Virus record (IMG/VR): IMGVR_UViG_3300009285_001025
Span: 1 to 21,437 of that record
Length of the DNA: 21,437 bases
Reading direction: 5' to 3' (one strand)
Source: a virus
Positions within the stretch are counted from its first letter, which is position 1. Every line of letters starts with the position of its first letter. Below the pieces are notes generated by a model. That model was not told the origin of the DNA. It worked only from the letters and a program-made list of their open reading frames with translations, and ran no database searches. Shown piece by piece: positions 1 to 8,766 of the stretch. Position numbers and translations under genes: made by a program.

Positions 1-386
1 TAGTTCGGGTTTTCCTTCCACGACTGATACCACTGCATCAAGTTACCCTGTGGGTTGGGACCGAACAAATCGTCAAGGTATGTTTTGGCCCGCGCCGCGT
101 CGGTCCCGAACTGTCGCTGCACGGAACGATACACCCATTTCTCAAAATCATACCACGCCGGGTCCTCTCGCGGATCGCCATAAATGTCCCCGCCTTGTGG
201 TGCAACCGGAGAACCCCCTTGCGGGTTATTGTTCTGCATCTCTTGGATATACCGCTCCACTAGCGGATTCCTCTTTGCGGGGTCACTCCACACGGAAGCA
301 ACGTCTATCCCCTGCTGTTGCAACCACTGAGCCACTTGTTGCGGTTGAACTCCGCCCCAGATCCAATCACTCCCTGCGTATGCCAT
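1..386 (-). CDS. Hypothetical phage protein downstream of the tail fibre, 3' end cut by window
   Basis: An open frame starts at ATG 386 and runs off the left edge with no stop, giving 128 visible residues. A ribosome site (AGGGG, five bases before the ATG) supports this start, and the gene begins 8 bases after the fibre gene ends. The visible part is hydrophilic and rich in Gln, Trp and Asp, with a Gln-rich helix near residues 14-23 and a Gly/Pro/Gln linker near residues 52-66. No signal peptide or membrane segment is seen. I do not recognise the family. Position after the tail genes suggests a virion or injected internal protein, which is inference only. Confidence 0.75.
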   Translation of the reverse strand, partial: MAYAGSDWIWGGVQPQQVAQWLQQQGIDVASVWSDPAKRNPLVERYIQEMQNNNPQGGSPVAPQGGDIYGDPREDPAWYDFEKWVYRSVQRQFGTDAARAKTYLDDLFGPNPQGNLMQWYQSWKENPN

Positions 387-394
387 ACCTGCCC

Positions 395-1804
395 CTATTG
401 TTTAATCAACGTCAAAGAAGAACCTGTTAGCCATTTCGTGTCAGACGCGTTTGCTACACGTTGCGCCCATTGGACGGTGAAACTTCCAGCCGTTCCAGCC
501 GTTACCAATATGCCCTCCGCTTTTAATGGAACGGTGGTGAATATCGCACCCCACGAATTAACTGCCGGAGCAACTATGATGGGAGCCGCACCGTAGGCGA
601 TTACGCCATTGTAAAACGTGGACGAGTTTGTCGTTGGGACGAGGTACGTACACGCCCCGTTTGAACTTGCGGGCGCGGTGAACTGGAACTTGATTTCCGG
701 CGTTGCATTGTTTGTCACACCCAACACATTGAGCGAGAAATGATATACCGAGTTCGCTTCAACGGGCAATGTCAAGTGATCGTCGTCCTGATATGTCGTG
801 CTGTTGTTGACTGTCTCATCGGCGGTTTTGTAGGCAATCTTTACCTTGTTGAATGTGCTGGTTACATCCAAAGTCCCGGTTACACTGGAATTACCTGTTA
901 CGTCCACACCCTTATCGAATGAGAACTTTGGTGTACCGTTGTTGCTGACGATGGCGAAAGCTGTCGCACCCGTCCCTGATACTGTTTCGGTAACATAATT
1001 GTTAGCGTCATAGTCTAACCGTTTTTGCACGGTGGTAGAGCGGACGTGAAGTTTGGCGGATGCCGCCGCTCCAACCCCAATAGCCAGTCCCGTTGAGGTC
1101 AGCCTTGCTATTTCCGCCATCGTGGTTGACCCGCTCGGCGTAACTCGGAATCGTATGTCGGTTCCATTCGCGGTTGATGACCACAACTCGGTAGTTCTCA
1201 TGTCTATTGCTACATTAAAATCGAAAGCGGAACCATCCCATCCCCAGCCACGAATAAGCGCGAGTTGCCTTCCAGAAGCTATAGCGGACGGTAACGCGAG
1301 TGTTCCATCTGCCGCATAATAATCGGACGCTGGAGAACTACCATAGGACCGATTAGAGATTATTGAGACACCCCCGTCAACCTCAACCGTCACCTTCCCA
1401 ACTACCGTCGCCGTCCCAATGGAAAGTGTGTCGGTTATCGTTCTCGGATAGACGTTAGTTCCCGTCCGCGTCCATATCCCAATCGGAGTTAAACCGTTGA
1501 CACCATACCAGTGAAGGACGCCGCCGAGCGAATAGAAGAACCCACCGCCAGCCGGGGCCGCGGTAGGAGCCTTGTACGCGTTGTCAAGGAATAATCCCCT
1601 ATCCAGCCCTTGAAAATTCGGCTTGGTCCCGAATATGGCTATGTTCCCGTCCGTCCCTTGCGCCACTGGCGTAGAAGTCGGTTCCTTCGCCTGCAACTCC
1701 CTGATAGCTTTTTCCAGCGTTGCGATGTTCTCATACAAACGCGTAACGAGGAACCGCATTTCGTCCGGTGTCTCAGGGGTAGTATTTGCCGGGAATAATG
1801 GCAT
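395..1804 (-). CDS. Putative tail fibre / receptor-binding protein
   Basis: 469 residues. The N-terminus (about residues 13-41) is a predicted coiled coil, as in trimeric fibres. The middle is Gly/Ser/Thr/Ala-rich with short beta-type repeats, including a segment of the form GIGVGAA followed by AKLHV near residues 245-255, a pattern frequent in phage fibre and tailspike proteins. The last roughly 140 residues look like a beta-sandwich head rich in Thr, Asn and Val. Its start overlaps the stop of the 780-residue tail gene by one base (TAATG), so the two are probably coupled. No endosialidase-type chaperone or enzymatic motif is seen. Function is inferred from composition and position; receptor is unknown. 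Confidence 0.7.
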   Translation of the reverse strand: MPLFPANTTPETPDEMRFLVTRLYENIATLEKAIRELQAKEPTSTPVAQGTDGNIAIFGTKPNFQGLDRGLFLDNAYKAPTAAPAGGGFFYSLGGVLHWYGVNGLTPIGIWTRTGTNVYPRTITDTLSIGTATVVGKVTVEVDGGVSIISNRSYGSSPASDYYAADGTLALPSAIASGRQLALIRGWGWDGSAFDFNVAIDMRTTELWSSTANGTDIRFRVTPSGSTTMAEIARLTSTGLAIGVGAAASAKLHVRSTTVQKRLDYDANNYVTETVSGTGATAFAIVSNNGTPKFSFDKGVDVTGNSSVTGTLDVTSTFNKVKIAYKTADETVNNSTTYQDDDHLTLPVEANSVYHFSLNVLGVTNNATPEIKFQFTAPASSNGACTYLVPTTNSSTFYNGVIAYGAAPIIVAPAVNSWGAIFTTVPLKAEGILVTAGTAGSFTVQWAQRVANASDTKWLTGSSLTLIKQ

Positions 1805-4146
1805 TAGAGTAGAGCCGCGTCGCCTTTCCTGGTCCTCAAGGTGTATTCAATCCCTAGTTCTTCGATTGTATAGGCAGTCCCTAGACTGGCCTTTGTCGCG
1901 TTCGTGTTGAACTCGAATCTGACCCGGGTACCGTTAATCAACGGGATGGGACGTTTGAACAACGGATTGGTCGTGGTCAAGGCTAGGTAGGGATTCGCCC
2001 CACCTACCGATACCGCCGTGCCGTCCACGTAAAGTTTCGCATCCAATGTCCCCGCGGGAGAACCAGCCTGACCAGAGACAGCCAGATACCAGGATTTCGG
2101 GCTGATAAGTTGTCCCTCGTCCACCACGTAGTCCCCTGTGTCAAAGTATGGCTTGATGGTCGTTGCGTTGTCCGCGGTGGCTGCTGAGTTGAAATAGAAT
2201 GTATCGTCTGACGCGGACTTGACGAAAAAGACCGTCCCGTCTGAGCGTGTGTGAACCCACGTAATCGCATCCGCCCCTTGATGTCTCACCCAAACGAAAG
2301 CATCGTCCAAGGGCCTCTCGAAGAACATCTCATACCACACCGTCTTGTCGCTCATATTACAAGCGAGGTTGTAAGACTTGTTCGCCTCGTTGTACCATCC
2401 TAACCAAGAGGTCGGAGTTGTGGTAAACGCCCTGTAAGTCGTTAGCCAGTTCTTCGCGAGTGACTTCACCGACCCCCCATTCCAGAGATATACGTCATCG
2501 TTGGAGTTTGCCCAGACTATCCCGTAGGGAGTGGTGACTACCGAGTACGGCGCATCACAGCCTGAATACTTCTGTATCGGTACTTGCGTCCACGTAAGAG
2601 GATCGTCCGTGATGTTGATGTATGAGACTGAGCCGGTCTTGAATACAACGAGGTTGGACTCGTAGCCGAGAAGTTGAGTGATGTTGGAATCGTCGCCATA
2701 GCCGAGCGTGGTCTCGGAAAAGTCGCCTATATTGGGCAAGACATTAAACCGCGAAACACCATTACCGATAGTCGAGAATCGGATGGAGTTATCAAAATTC
2801 TTTGCAGCGATGGGATCGCGGTACTTTGCCACAAACAGCCGCCCGCTAACTAACGCGGAAAGCGCATAAATCGGTGTTGACGCGATTGAACTTCCACCAT
2901 AGATTGTTGTCCCAACGTAAGTGAGAAGGTCTGATCCGCGACTTGCCCATTGCGCTCCCTTGATAGCCTTCGCCTTTATCCAGCAATTTCCTTGCGTAGC
3001 ATCGTCAAGCGTCCATGTAAACCCCTCGCTTGCTGTCAGGTCAATACGATCAACGTAGAAATACCGCGACCAATCAACGCTTGTTTCAGTCGCACTCCCT
3101 GACGCCATAAAGAGATTGACATACCTTATTCTCTTGTCAAAATCCGGCGTGATTTTGAACGTAACGTCGATTCGTTCGTCCGTGGACACATCATCGTATA
3201 TCGGTGCTGTGAGAATATCAGGCTCGGAAAGCAATCCGTCTATTGATTCACAAACGACAAGAACGAAATACCGGAAACCGCTTGGCAAGGGGTCTGTAAG
3301 CTCTGCAACATTGGCAATCGCACCAGCACCCATATTCACTTGTCCTATTTCCAAACTTTCGGTATATGTTCCCTGATAGGTAAACGTAGATGTTGCCGCA
3401 TCTGGAAAAAATGTCGCATTGATATACCCGGACCAAAGCGGGTAATTACCACTGGCTTTTTTGTTGCTAAAAATGTAATTACTCCCCAGTTGTATGAGGT
3501 TGGGTTGAGTGTCAAAATCCGCCACGTAAGACGGATCCCAACGATCATGGGCATAACGAAGTAGAAACACTACGTTGCCTACCGCCCAATCCCCGTGTGA
3601 TCCGTCGCCGTTGGGTTGTGCCGTCACAATCGTTTTGGATGAACCCGTATAATCTAAAATTGTTGCGCCTTCGTTCTTGGTGTCATTGTAAATATGCCAT
3701 CCGTTGTAGTAATCGTTACTTGCGCTTCCCGCCGTAAGTGTATAGGTTATGAAGTCCCCCGATACTGTCGCGATGGTTGTATTGAGATATTCTCCCGTAT
3801 CTACCCACGAATCTGTTGCCGTCGCGCTTTGTTTGAAAAATGGTTTCTGAAAAACATACTTCGACGCGCCCGATGTGGTCCCCGCCACAACGTCGATGTT
3901 GGTTGTTGTCGGATTTTCAGTCTGCGTTTTCCATTGGTTCTGAATCACCGTCAACGTTGTTCCCGCTACGTCCGTTATCGCGCTGGAAATGTCCGCCGTG
4001 TACCCCGTTCTCAGGCACATCTTGCCCGTCTTGGTATTCGGTACCACGTTGAGGCTGTCATCCACCGTCCCCAACGGACGATTAGACCTTGACGCCCTTG
4101 TATAGATGCCCTTGAAATCACTGAATTTGAATAGCGGGTATGGCAT
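1804..4146 (-). CDS. Large tail protein, P22 gp10-like hub/stabilisation candidate
   Basis: 780 residues, no signal peptide. It begins with a short segment (residues about 7-50) containing R-x-x-R-P-L-G-T and N-V-V-P motifs followed by K-x-G-K-x-x-L-R-x-G-Y, which resembles the opening of P22 gp10-like and T7 gp12-like tail proteins that bind the connector. The rest is rich in aromatic residues, Asp, Ser and Thr, with beta-propeller-like strands in the region around residues 450-600 (repeats of the type NLVVFKTG, GIVWANS, DVYLWNGG). Gene order (portal, scaffold, capsid, connectors, then this gene, then fibre) matches the P22-like arrangement. In that family the protein closes the tail hub below the connector. 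Family assignment is from pattern recognition, not alignment. Confidence 0.65.
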   Translation of the reverse strand: MPYPLFKFSDFKGIYTRASRSNRPLGTVDDSLNVVPNTKTGKMCLRTGYTADISSAITDVAGTTLTVIQNQWKTQTENPTTTNIDVVAGTTSGASKYVFQKPFFKQSATATDSWVDTGEYLNTTIATVSGDFITYTLTAGSASNDYYNGWHIYNDTKNEGATILDYTGSSKTIVTAQPNGDGSHGDWAVGNVVFLLRYAHDRWDPSYVADFDTQPNLIQLGSNYIFSNKKASGNYPLWSGYINATFFPDAATSTFTYQGTYTESLEIGQVNMGAGAIANVAELTDPLPSGFRYFVLVVCESIDGLLSEPDILTAPIYDDVSTDERIDVTFKITPDFDKRIRYVNLFMASGSATETSVDWSRYFYVDRIDLTASEGFTWTLDDATQGNCWIKAKAIKGAQWASRGSDLLTYVGTTIYGGSSIASTPIYALSALVSGRLFVAKYRDPIAAKNFDNSIRFSTIGNGVSRFNVLPNIGDFSETTLGYGDDSNITQLLGYESNLVVFKTGSVSYINITDDPLTWTQVPIQKYSGCDAPYSVVTTPYGIVWANSNDDVYLWNGGSVKSLAKNWLTTYRAFTTTPTSWLGWYNEANKSYNLACNMSDKTVWYEMFFERPLDDAFVWVRHQGADAITWVHTRSDGTVFFVKSASDDTFYFNSAATADNATTIKPYFDTGDYVVDEGQLISPKSWYLAVSGQAGSPAGTLDAKLYVDGTAVSVGGANPYLALTTTNPLFKRPIPLINGTRVRFEFNTNATKASLGTAYTIEELGIEYTLRTRKGDAALL

Positions 4147-4914
4147 TTACGCTCCCGGTAATCCTGCGTTGATTTCCTTGTCCACAATCGCTTCTTTTGC
4201 AAGCGCGAGTTGAATCGTGTCCGGCTCCCCTTCTTCCATCTTGGCTACTGCATAGGCAAGGTCAAGGATCATAGGCCAGTAGGTCGAGGTTACCGCGATG
4301 TCCGAGCCATTAGGAGGTATGATGTAGCCATTGGTGCTTGCACCGTCCGCCGCCAGAGCCGAGGCGATGGTGAAGGCTGTCGAGCTGACATAAGCAACAA
4401 TAAGCCGCGAGAACGGAGCGGCCGCGCTGTCTGTGCCTGCAAATGTCCCGCCTACGTGGGTAGAAAGTGTTCCCGTGAAATTGGTTATTGCCATCCCGGT
4501 AGCGGTAAAGGCGGTATCCGAAACAACCGCGGTGCTGGCCTGACCGTTCGTTATCGGGACGTGCCGCTTGATGTATCTTAGCGTGATGGAGTCTGACGCA
4601 CCCGCACCCAAGACATACAGGGTTGAGTTGATTTCAGACCAGAGGGGGTTTGTTGCGCTCGCGGCAATAATCGTATTCCCACCCGTTCCCGCCCAGTTAT
4701 ACATGTCCTGTGGGATATATCTACACGGTAGGGACAGGGTGGAATCGTAAACATCCAGGATCTTGACTATCCCGTTGCCTGAGTTCCACGTCGAGAGTGC
4801 CTTGAAGTTCGTGGCTAAGGCTTGCGCTTCTGTGTTGGTAAACCCTTGCAAGGCATCCCAGTACTGAGAAGCATTGCCGCCGATCGACTCTAGTTTCGTC
4901 GCGGCAGATACCAT
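4147..4914 (-). CDS. Head-tail connector or tail structural protein, N-terminus unresolved
   Basis: 255 residues from the first ATG in frame, but the same frame stays open and coding-like for 222 more bases upstream (to 5136), so this ATG is probably internal. The last codon lies right against the start of the 780-residue tail gene. The protein is rich in Ala, Thr, Ser and Ile with a central region (residues about 95-200) of beta-type sequence and a C-terminal helix with acidic residues (MEEGEPD). The upstream extension contains a helix pattern ending NTAVARWLDKM, reminiscent of the opening helices of phage head-tail adaptors. I infer a connector or tail-completion role from that and from its position between the adaptor and hub genes. 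No enzymatic motif is seen. Confidence 0.7.
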   Translation of the reverse strand: MVSAATKLESIGGNASQYWDALQGFTNTEAQALATNFKALSTWNSGNGIVKILDVYDSTLSLPCRYIPQDMYNWAGTGGNTIIAASATNPLWSEINSTLYVLGAGASDSITLRYIKRHVPITNGQASTAVVSDTAFTATGMAITNFTGTLSTHVGGTFAGTDSAAAPFSRLIVAYVSSTAFTIASALAADGASTNGYIIPPNGSDIAVTSTYWPMILDLAYAVAKMEEGEPDTIQLALAKEAIVDKEINAGLPGA

Positions 4915-5136
4915 TTTGTCAAGCCAACGGGCTACCGCGGTGTTAAGGTGTGCGTCCCGTTGTGCGCTTGACCACTTGTTACCATTGGTTGCCGCCGTTG
5001 CCGCGGGGTCGCCAATGTTCTTGGAATGACTGACACTTAATGAATCCCAGTTTGGAGTGCTAATGACGCACCTTCCCTTTCTGATATTCTCACTTGCATA
5101 ATCTGAATAAACTGTTCGGGCATTTTCTCCTAGACA
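4915..5136 (-). other. Coding-like upstream extension of the 4147-4914 gene without a canonical start
   Basis: In frame with the gene at 4147-4914 there is no stop until TGA at 5137-5139, and the translation looks like real protein (for example NWDSLSVSHS, then NGNKWSSAQRD). There is no ATG, GTG or TTG in this stretch. A possible ATT start at 5064 has a purine-rich ribosome site (AGGGAAGG) six bases upstream and would give a 305-residue product. In another frame an ATG at 5123 with AGGAG just upstream opens only 28 codons and stops at 5037. Either a rare ATT start, a frameshift, or a sequence error would explain this. Confidence 0.5.
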
Positions 5137-5753
5137 TCATGATAAACAACGCCATACCCTGACGGCTTGGTTCTAAACCAAGAGTGCCGCACGCGGTCTA
5201 ACTCCTGTGAGTACGCGACGCCAAGGCCAGCTGTCAACTCTTGCTTACCGACGTAAGGCGCGAGTTCCGTCGCTACCAGGTATTCAATGCACTTGTCCAG
5301 AATCGCGGGAGTCTCTGGGTCAACCGCTGTGGTTACATTCGTTGTCGGGATACCATAGTAGTACATGGTATAATTCCCGTCAGACAGAGCTGGATAGGTT
5401 GTTAACGTCCCGGCCCATCTCTTGTAAAACTCACCCGTTTGGAATCCCGTAGTCGGACTCTGACGGGTAATCGCATCGTAATCCTCAACGCTGACCTCTG
5501 TGGGTTGCCACGACGCGCTAGTACCCAAGACCAACTGTTTAATTTTGTAGAACCCCGACGGCTCCGACGCCGCGCCGCTTGTGAAAGCCAAGACTGCTGT
5601 GCTTTTCTCAAGGCAAAGCAATTCCTCGCAAAGCCGTCGCTGTGCATCGTCTATCTGTCCATAGACGTTGACATCAGCCAGCTTAAAATCCTTCACGCCG
5701 AGCAATAACTGAACCCGGTCTGCAATTCGGTCTGTGCGGTCCCCTGTTGCCAT
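5130..5753 (-). CDS. Head-tail connector (adaptor) protein candidate
   Basis: 207 residues. The N-terminal helices (residues about 5-50) include the pattern VYGQIDDAQRRLCEELLCLE, which resembles the opening helices of phage head-tail adaptors and gp6-like connectors that dock under the portal. The middle is beta-rich with many Tyr and Thr (residues 60-150), and the C-terminal part returns to helix (ILDKCIEYLVATELAPYVGK) before a Tyr-rich tail. Position four genes after the capsid gene and before the tail hub gene fits an adaptor. The gene follows a small hairpin at 5774-5797. Identity is from pattern and order; the exact family is not certain. Confidence 0.6.
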   Translation of the reverse strand: MATGDRTDRIADRVQLLLGVKDFKLADVNVYGQIDDAQRRLCEELLCLEKSTAVLAFTSGAASEPSGFYKIKQLVLGTSASWQPTEVSVEDYDAITRQSPTTGFQTGEFYKRWAGTLTTYPALSDGNYTMYYYGIPTTNVTTAVDPETPAILDKCIEYLVATELAPYVGKQELTAGLGVAYSQELDRVRHSWFRTKPSGYGVVYHDV

Positions 5754-5773
5754 CGTGCCTCCAAATTAGATAA

Positions 5774-5797
5774 GCGGGGCACTTCGCAGCACCCCGC
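5774..5797 (-). other. Intercistronic RNA hairpin with GNRA-type loop
   Basis: Between the secreted-protein gene and the adaptor gene, the minus-strand RNA can fold into GCGGGG paired with CCCCGC, extended by two G-U pairs, one C-G pair and one U-A pair, closing a GCGA tetraloop. It is not followed by a T-run, so it does not look like an intrinsic terminator. A role in transcript stability or processing is possible but not shown. Confidence 0.45.
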
Positions 5798-5804
5798 CCA
5801 CTTG

Positions 5805-6338
5805 TTACCGGAAATACAACTCACGGATAACGACGTAGAACCGGAACAGGGTCGCCGTACCGTCTGTACCGGACTCGGCGGGGTTTTTGATCCCCGCATC
5901 CGCACCCAGATAGTTAAAGTAGAACCTGACCTTATCTGCGCCTTTTATCGTGGTTGACGCAAGCGCGTTATGGTTCACCCCGTCTGTCGTGGTGTCCGTA
6001 GCCGCTCCTGCGTCGTCAACGTGGATAACGCTGTCGAGAGCCGTCCACGCACCCAGATGATTCGCTTCGGTGTTACCAAGCTGATAGTACACGAGAACGC
6101 GTATGCTATCGTTGGAACGTCCGTAGCAAGAAATATCAAATGGTGCGCTTCTTCGCCCAGCCGTCATTTCCGACAGGTTGAGAAACTTCGTTGTGTCGTT
6201 CGCTGTTGAATCCTCGTATGCGGTTTTTGAATAGACAAGCCACGCCCGGTTGAATTGGGTCGTACCTTGTGCATAAGCCTCACCGACCAGCAACAGCGAC
6301 AACGCAAGGAATGTGAATACAGCAAGCATCTTCTTCAT
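5805..6338 (-). CDS. Exported hypothetical protein within the head gene cluster
   Basis: 177 residues. Residues 1-24 form a textbook Sec signal peptide: Lys-Lys at the start, a Leu/Ala/Val core, and an AYA-Q cleavage site. The mature part is about 150 residues, rich in Asp, Thr and Tyr with alternating hydrophobic positions, suggesting a beta-sandwich. It has one Cys near the middle. Its ATG overlaps the stop of the zinc-finger gene upstream by ATGA, so it is co-translated with head genes. An exported protein here is unexpected for a virion component; it may sit in the host periplasm or cell surface (for example in exclusion of other phages), or the N-terminus may be removed in particle assembly. 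Function unknown. Confidence 0.8.
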   Translation of the reverse strand: MKKMLAVFTFLALSLLLVGEAYAQGTTQFNRAWLVYSKTAYEDSTANDTTKFLNLSEMTAGRRSAPFDISCYGRSNDSIRVLVYYQLGNTEANHLGAWTALDSVIHVDDAGAATDTTTDGVNHNALASTTIKGADKVRFYFNYLGADAGIKNPAESGTDGTATLFRFYVVIRELYFR

Positions 6339-6628
6339 GATGTCTCCTTGTGTTTTCGTTTATGAGCTGCGAGTCCGGCTTTTGATTTCTTGGTTTCACC
6401 GCAAGTCTCGCAAAGGAAAGTCTCTTTCGGTTTCTCCGGCACGGTAATCTCTACCGGTGGGACCTCCATAAACCATCCCCTGTGTTCGCGGTTTTCCAAT
6501 AACCTCTTGCCTCGCTCGTCGCTGGTTTCGCCATCTGGCTCGAACACTGTGAACTCTGGATTGTTCTTGTCCGGTGAATCGCTCCAGTTGACCTTAATCC
6601 TCTTGTCTCTCGTATATCTCAGTCGCAT
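6335..6628 (-). CDS. Small protein with C-terminal C2H2 zinc finger
   Basis: 97 residues. The last 27 residues hold a classical single zinc finger: C73-X2-C76-X12-H89-X3-H93, with the usual hydrophobic Leu three residues before the first His. The first 70 residues are charged and Pro-rich with no membrane segment. It begins 24 bases after the capsid gene ends and overlaps the next gene by four bases. Ligands and spacing are seen directly; zinc or DNA binding is inferred from the family. Because it lies between capsid and connector genes, possibilities include head completion or a DNA-binding regulator. Prokaryotic C2H2 fingers are uncommon, so this is a notable gene. Confidence 0.8.
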   Translation of the reverse strand: MRLRYTRDKRIKVNWSDSPDKNNPEFTVFEPDGETSDERGKRLLENREHRGWFMEVPPVEITVPEKPKETFLCETCGETKKSKAGLAAHKRKHKETS

Positions 6629-6652
6629 TTTAGCCTCCTGTCAGTCAGCTAA

Positions 6653-7846
6653 TTATGACCAGATCGCCGTGAAATTCGAGGCAACCGCCGGTGAATAACT
6701 GTACACGCAAATCGAGGACTGATTGGCAAACGTCGCGCCAGTTCCGTCATCAATTTGATAATCCGCACGCCTGTCACCGTAGATGAGTCCGCCACCGAAC
6801 GCAATGATGTTCCCGTAATCGTCCTCTTTCCTTGTTTCCATGTACTCGGGAAGAGCAACGGCGCGGGCTATCGAGTTTGCGCCAATGAGCAGATTCATCC
6901 GAACGTCAGTGTTGTTGCCGATGTCCGTTGGGGCAGTTGCGGCCGCGACGGAAATTGCATCAGACGTAACGGTGAGTGATCCGTAGTTTGCACCAGTTGC
7001 GATGCTGTTGTGTTCCGTGACGTAGATCCCACCCCAACGACCCTTCGCACGCGAGAACATTGGGTTCTCTTTGTTTGAAGGAAGCGCGTGGATGTTCGCA
7101 TCCTGATAGAGACTGTCCGCGCGGAGAGTCTTAAACCCGCGGGGATGGATAACGAACAGGTGTGTCTCTGAACCCTCGTACTTAATCGGATTGATGTTGT
7201 TCTCAATCGCGACGGTAGAGAGGATTTCGAGCAGTTCCGTGTCAACCACGTCGGCAGTCCCCAACCCTGAGTAAGCAGAGCGGTTCTTTCCGTAGACGTT
7301 GTTGAGCGGAAGTTTTTCGAGCAGGGTGGACGTTCCAATCTCACGAACGACGTTCGGGGAGTAACCCGAATAGAAGGCGAAAAACAGACCTTCGTCGAGG
7401 AACTTCGCGATTTCATTCGCAAGCAAGCCCTTTGCGACCTTCTTCAACTGGAAAGGCGAACGCTGTAACGTCTGCTTGCCCAGGATTGCGGTCGCATCGC
7501 GCCAGTGAGATACGTACACTTGCGTGTTGTAGAATGACATCGCCGTTTCCGAGTCAACGAGTTGGGTATTGCCCGTAACGCCCTCGTTGTAGAACGTCGA
7601 TGTTGCGAGTTGACGAACCAGCGACATGGTGATCCTGTCGCCGGAATCTTTGCCCAACTGTGTCTTTTCCACAATCGGGAAGTTTGACATCTGGTCGTCC
7701 AGACTGCCTTCTCCACCCTTGTCTTTCCCAATGAGGTCTTTGAAAAACAGACCAGCTTGGGTTTGCTCATGGAGTAGAGTATCCCATACTTTCTTTACAG
7801 AATTGTATGCGGTAGTCGGAGCGTAACCATAAGTGTAGTAAGCCAT
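6653..7846 (-). CDS. Major capsid protein, N4 gp56-like family
   Basis: 397 residues, no signal peptide. The order of features fits the N4 gp56-like major capsid family with the HK97 fold: a short N-terminal helix, a segment with KDSGDRITMSLVRQL (residues about 66-80) followed by V-x-G-N-T-x-L-V-x-x-E, then a helix with HWRDAT, and a later conserved-looking stretch FVIHPRGFKTLRAD (residues about 231-244). It directly follows the putative scaffold gene (14 bases apart) with a GGAG ribosome site before the ATG, the usual phage order. It forms the icosahedral shell. The capsid role is well supported by sequence pattern and by context; the exact family assignment needs a profile search. Confidence 0.85.
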   Translation of the reverse strand: MAYYTYGYAPTTAYNSVKKVWDTLLHEQTQAGLFFKDLIGKDKGGEGSLDDQMSNFPIVEKTQLGKDSGDRITMSLVRQLATSTFYNEGVTGNTQLVDSETAMSFYNTQVYVSHWRDATAILGKQTLQRSPFQLKKVAKGLLANEIAKFLDEGLFFAFYSGYSPNVVREIGTSTLLEKLPLNNVYGKNRSAYSGLGTADVVDTELLEILSTVAIENNINPIKYEGSETHLFVIHPRGFKTLRADSLYQDANIHALPSNKENPMFSRAKGRWGGIYVTEHNSIATGANYGSLTVTSDAISVAAATAPTDIGNNTDVRMNLLIGANSIARAVALPEYMETRKEDDYGNIIAFGGGLIYGDRRADYQIDDGTGATFANQSSICVYSYSPAVASNFTAIWS

Positions 7847-7860
7847 AAGTCACTCCGTGT

Positions 7861-8766
7861 TTAGCGAGTTGATAGTGTGTTTTCAGCATCTTCAATCGCC
7901 TTCATCGTCTCGCCTTCACCGAACCGCTTGAAGGCCGCCTCTGCCCCGTATTTTCCTACGTGGGCTAAGATGTCCTCAACTTTCGCGGCTTGTGCCGGTG
8001 GAGATGATGCTGGCGTTTTCGTTTTCTGTGCTGTTTCGAGTTGTTTGTTTACCTCTTGCCTAGCCTTGCTGGTCGCGTCAGTCTGCACTTTGTCAAAGTT
8101 CCTGACACGGAGAGCTATCTCGTAAGGCGTAAGTTGACTGACTGCTTCCTGCCAAAACTCCTGTAACTTGTCGGGATCTTCGTCTGGAAACTTCGCCTTA
8201 AACGCCGCCCTCATGTTCTCGAACCTTGCTTGTTCTTGCACCTTCGCAATTTCCTGTTGGTACTGCATTCGAACCATTTCAACCTGTTGCTGTGTCTGTA
8301 GTGCCATGTCCTGCCGAAACTGAGCCTGTCCCTCTGGTGTATAGAGATCGTAAGCCTGTTGCGGCTGAGACTGCGGTTGAAATGCTTGCGGGTTTGCTTT
8401 GTACGCAAGATACTGCTGGTGCGCCTTCTGCAAGTACTGGGCATATTCCGGGTCGGTGTCGGCTTGATTCAGAATTGGTTCATACGGCTTGACTTTCTGA
8501 TTCTTGCGCGTCATTTCACCAACTGCGTTTTTCCACCCCTTAACGACTTCGTCGATGTTCTTGAACGGTGTCTCTGCCAAGTACTTCGAGAAATCTTCTG
8601 CTGGTGCTTGGCTCGGCGGGGTTGCCGGAGTTGCACTTTGCACTGTTTCCGGTGCGGGTTCAGAGTCAGCCTTCGGGGGTTCACCTTGAATTTTCTGAAA
8701 ACCGGCCAACTGGTTCTCAACTTCTTCAAGGTTCTCCGGTGTGACTTCTAGCTGTTGTTCTGGCAT
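7861..8766 (-). CDS. Capsid scaffolding protein candidate
   Basis: 301 residues, acidic and Gln/Pro/Ala-rich, with no Trp-rich core or membrane segment. A Pro/Ala-rich linker spans about residues 30-57, and long Gln-rich helices with coiled-coil character span about residues 110-190. The C-terminus is a short charged helical region. This composition together with its place directly upstream of the capsid gene is typical of internal scaffold proteins, which guide shell assembly and are then lost. It starts with a strong AAGGAGG site just after a terminator-like hairpin (8790-8844). No protease motif is seen. Identification rests on composition and order. Confidence 0.75.
   Translation of the reverse strand: MPEQQLEVTPENLEEVENQLAGFQKIQGEPPKADSEPAPETVQSATPATPPSQAPAEDFSKYLAETPFKNIDEVVKGWKNAVGEMTRKNQKVKPYEPILNQADTDPEYAQYLQKAHQQYLAYKANPQAFQPQSQPQQAYDLYTPEGQAQFRQDMALQTQQQVEMVRMQYQQEIAKVQEQARFENMRAAFKAKFPDEDPDKLQEFWQEAVSQLTPYEIALRVRNFDKVQTDATSKARQEVNKQLETAQKTKTPASSPPAQAAKVEDILAHVGKYGAEAAFKRFGEGETMKAIEDAENTLSTR

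Noticed and set aside
50-596. Plus-strand ORFs over the fibre and the downstream partial gene
   Set aside because: Antisense shadows: low-complexity, Arg/Pro/Ser-rich translations, no ribosome sites, and clear coding on the minus strand.
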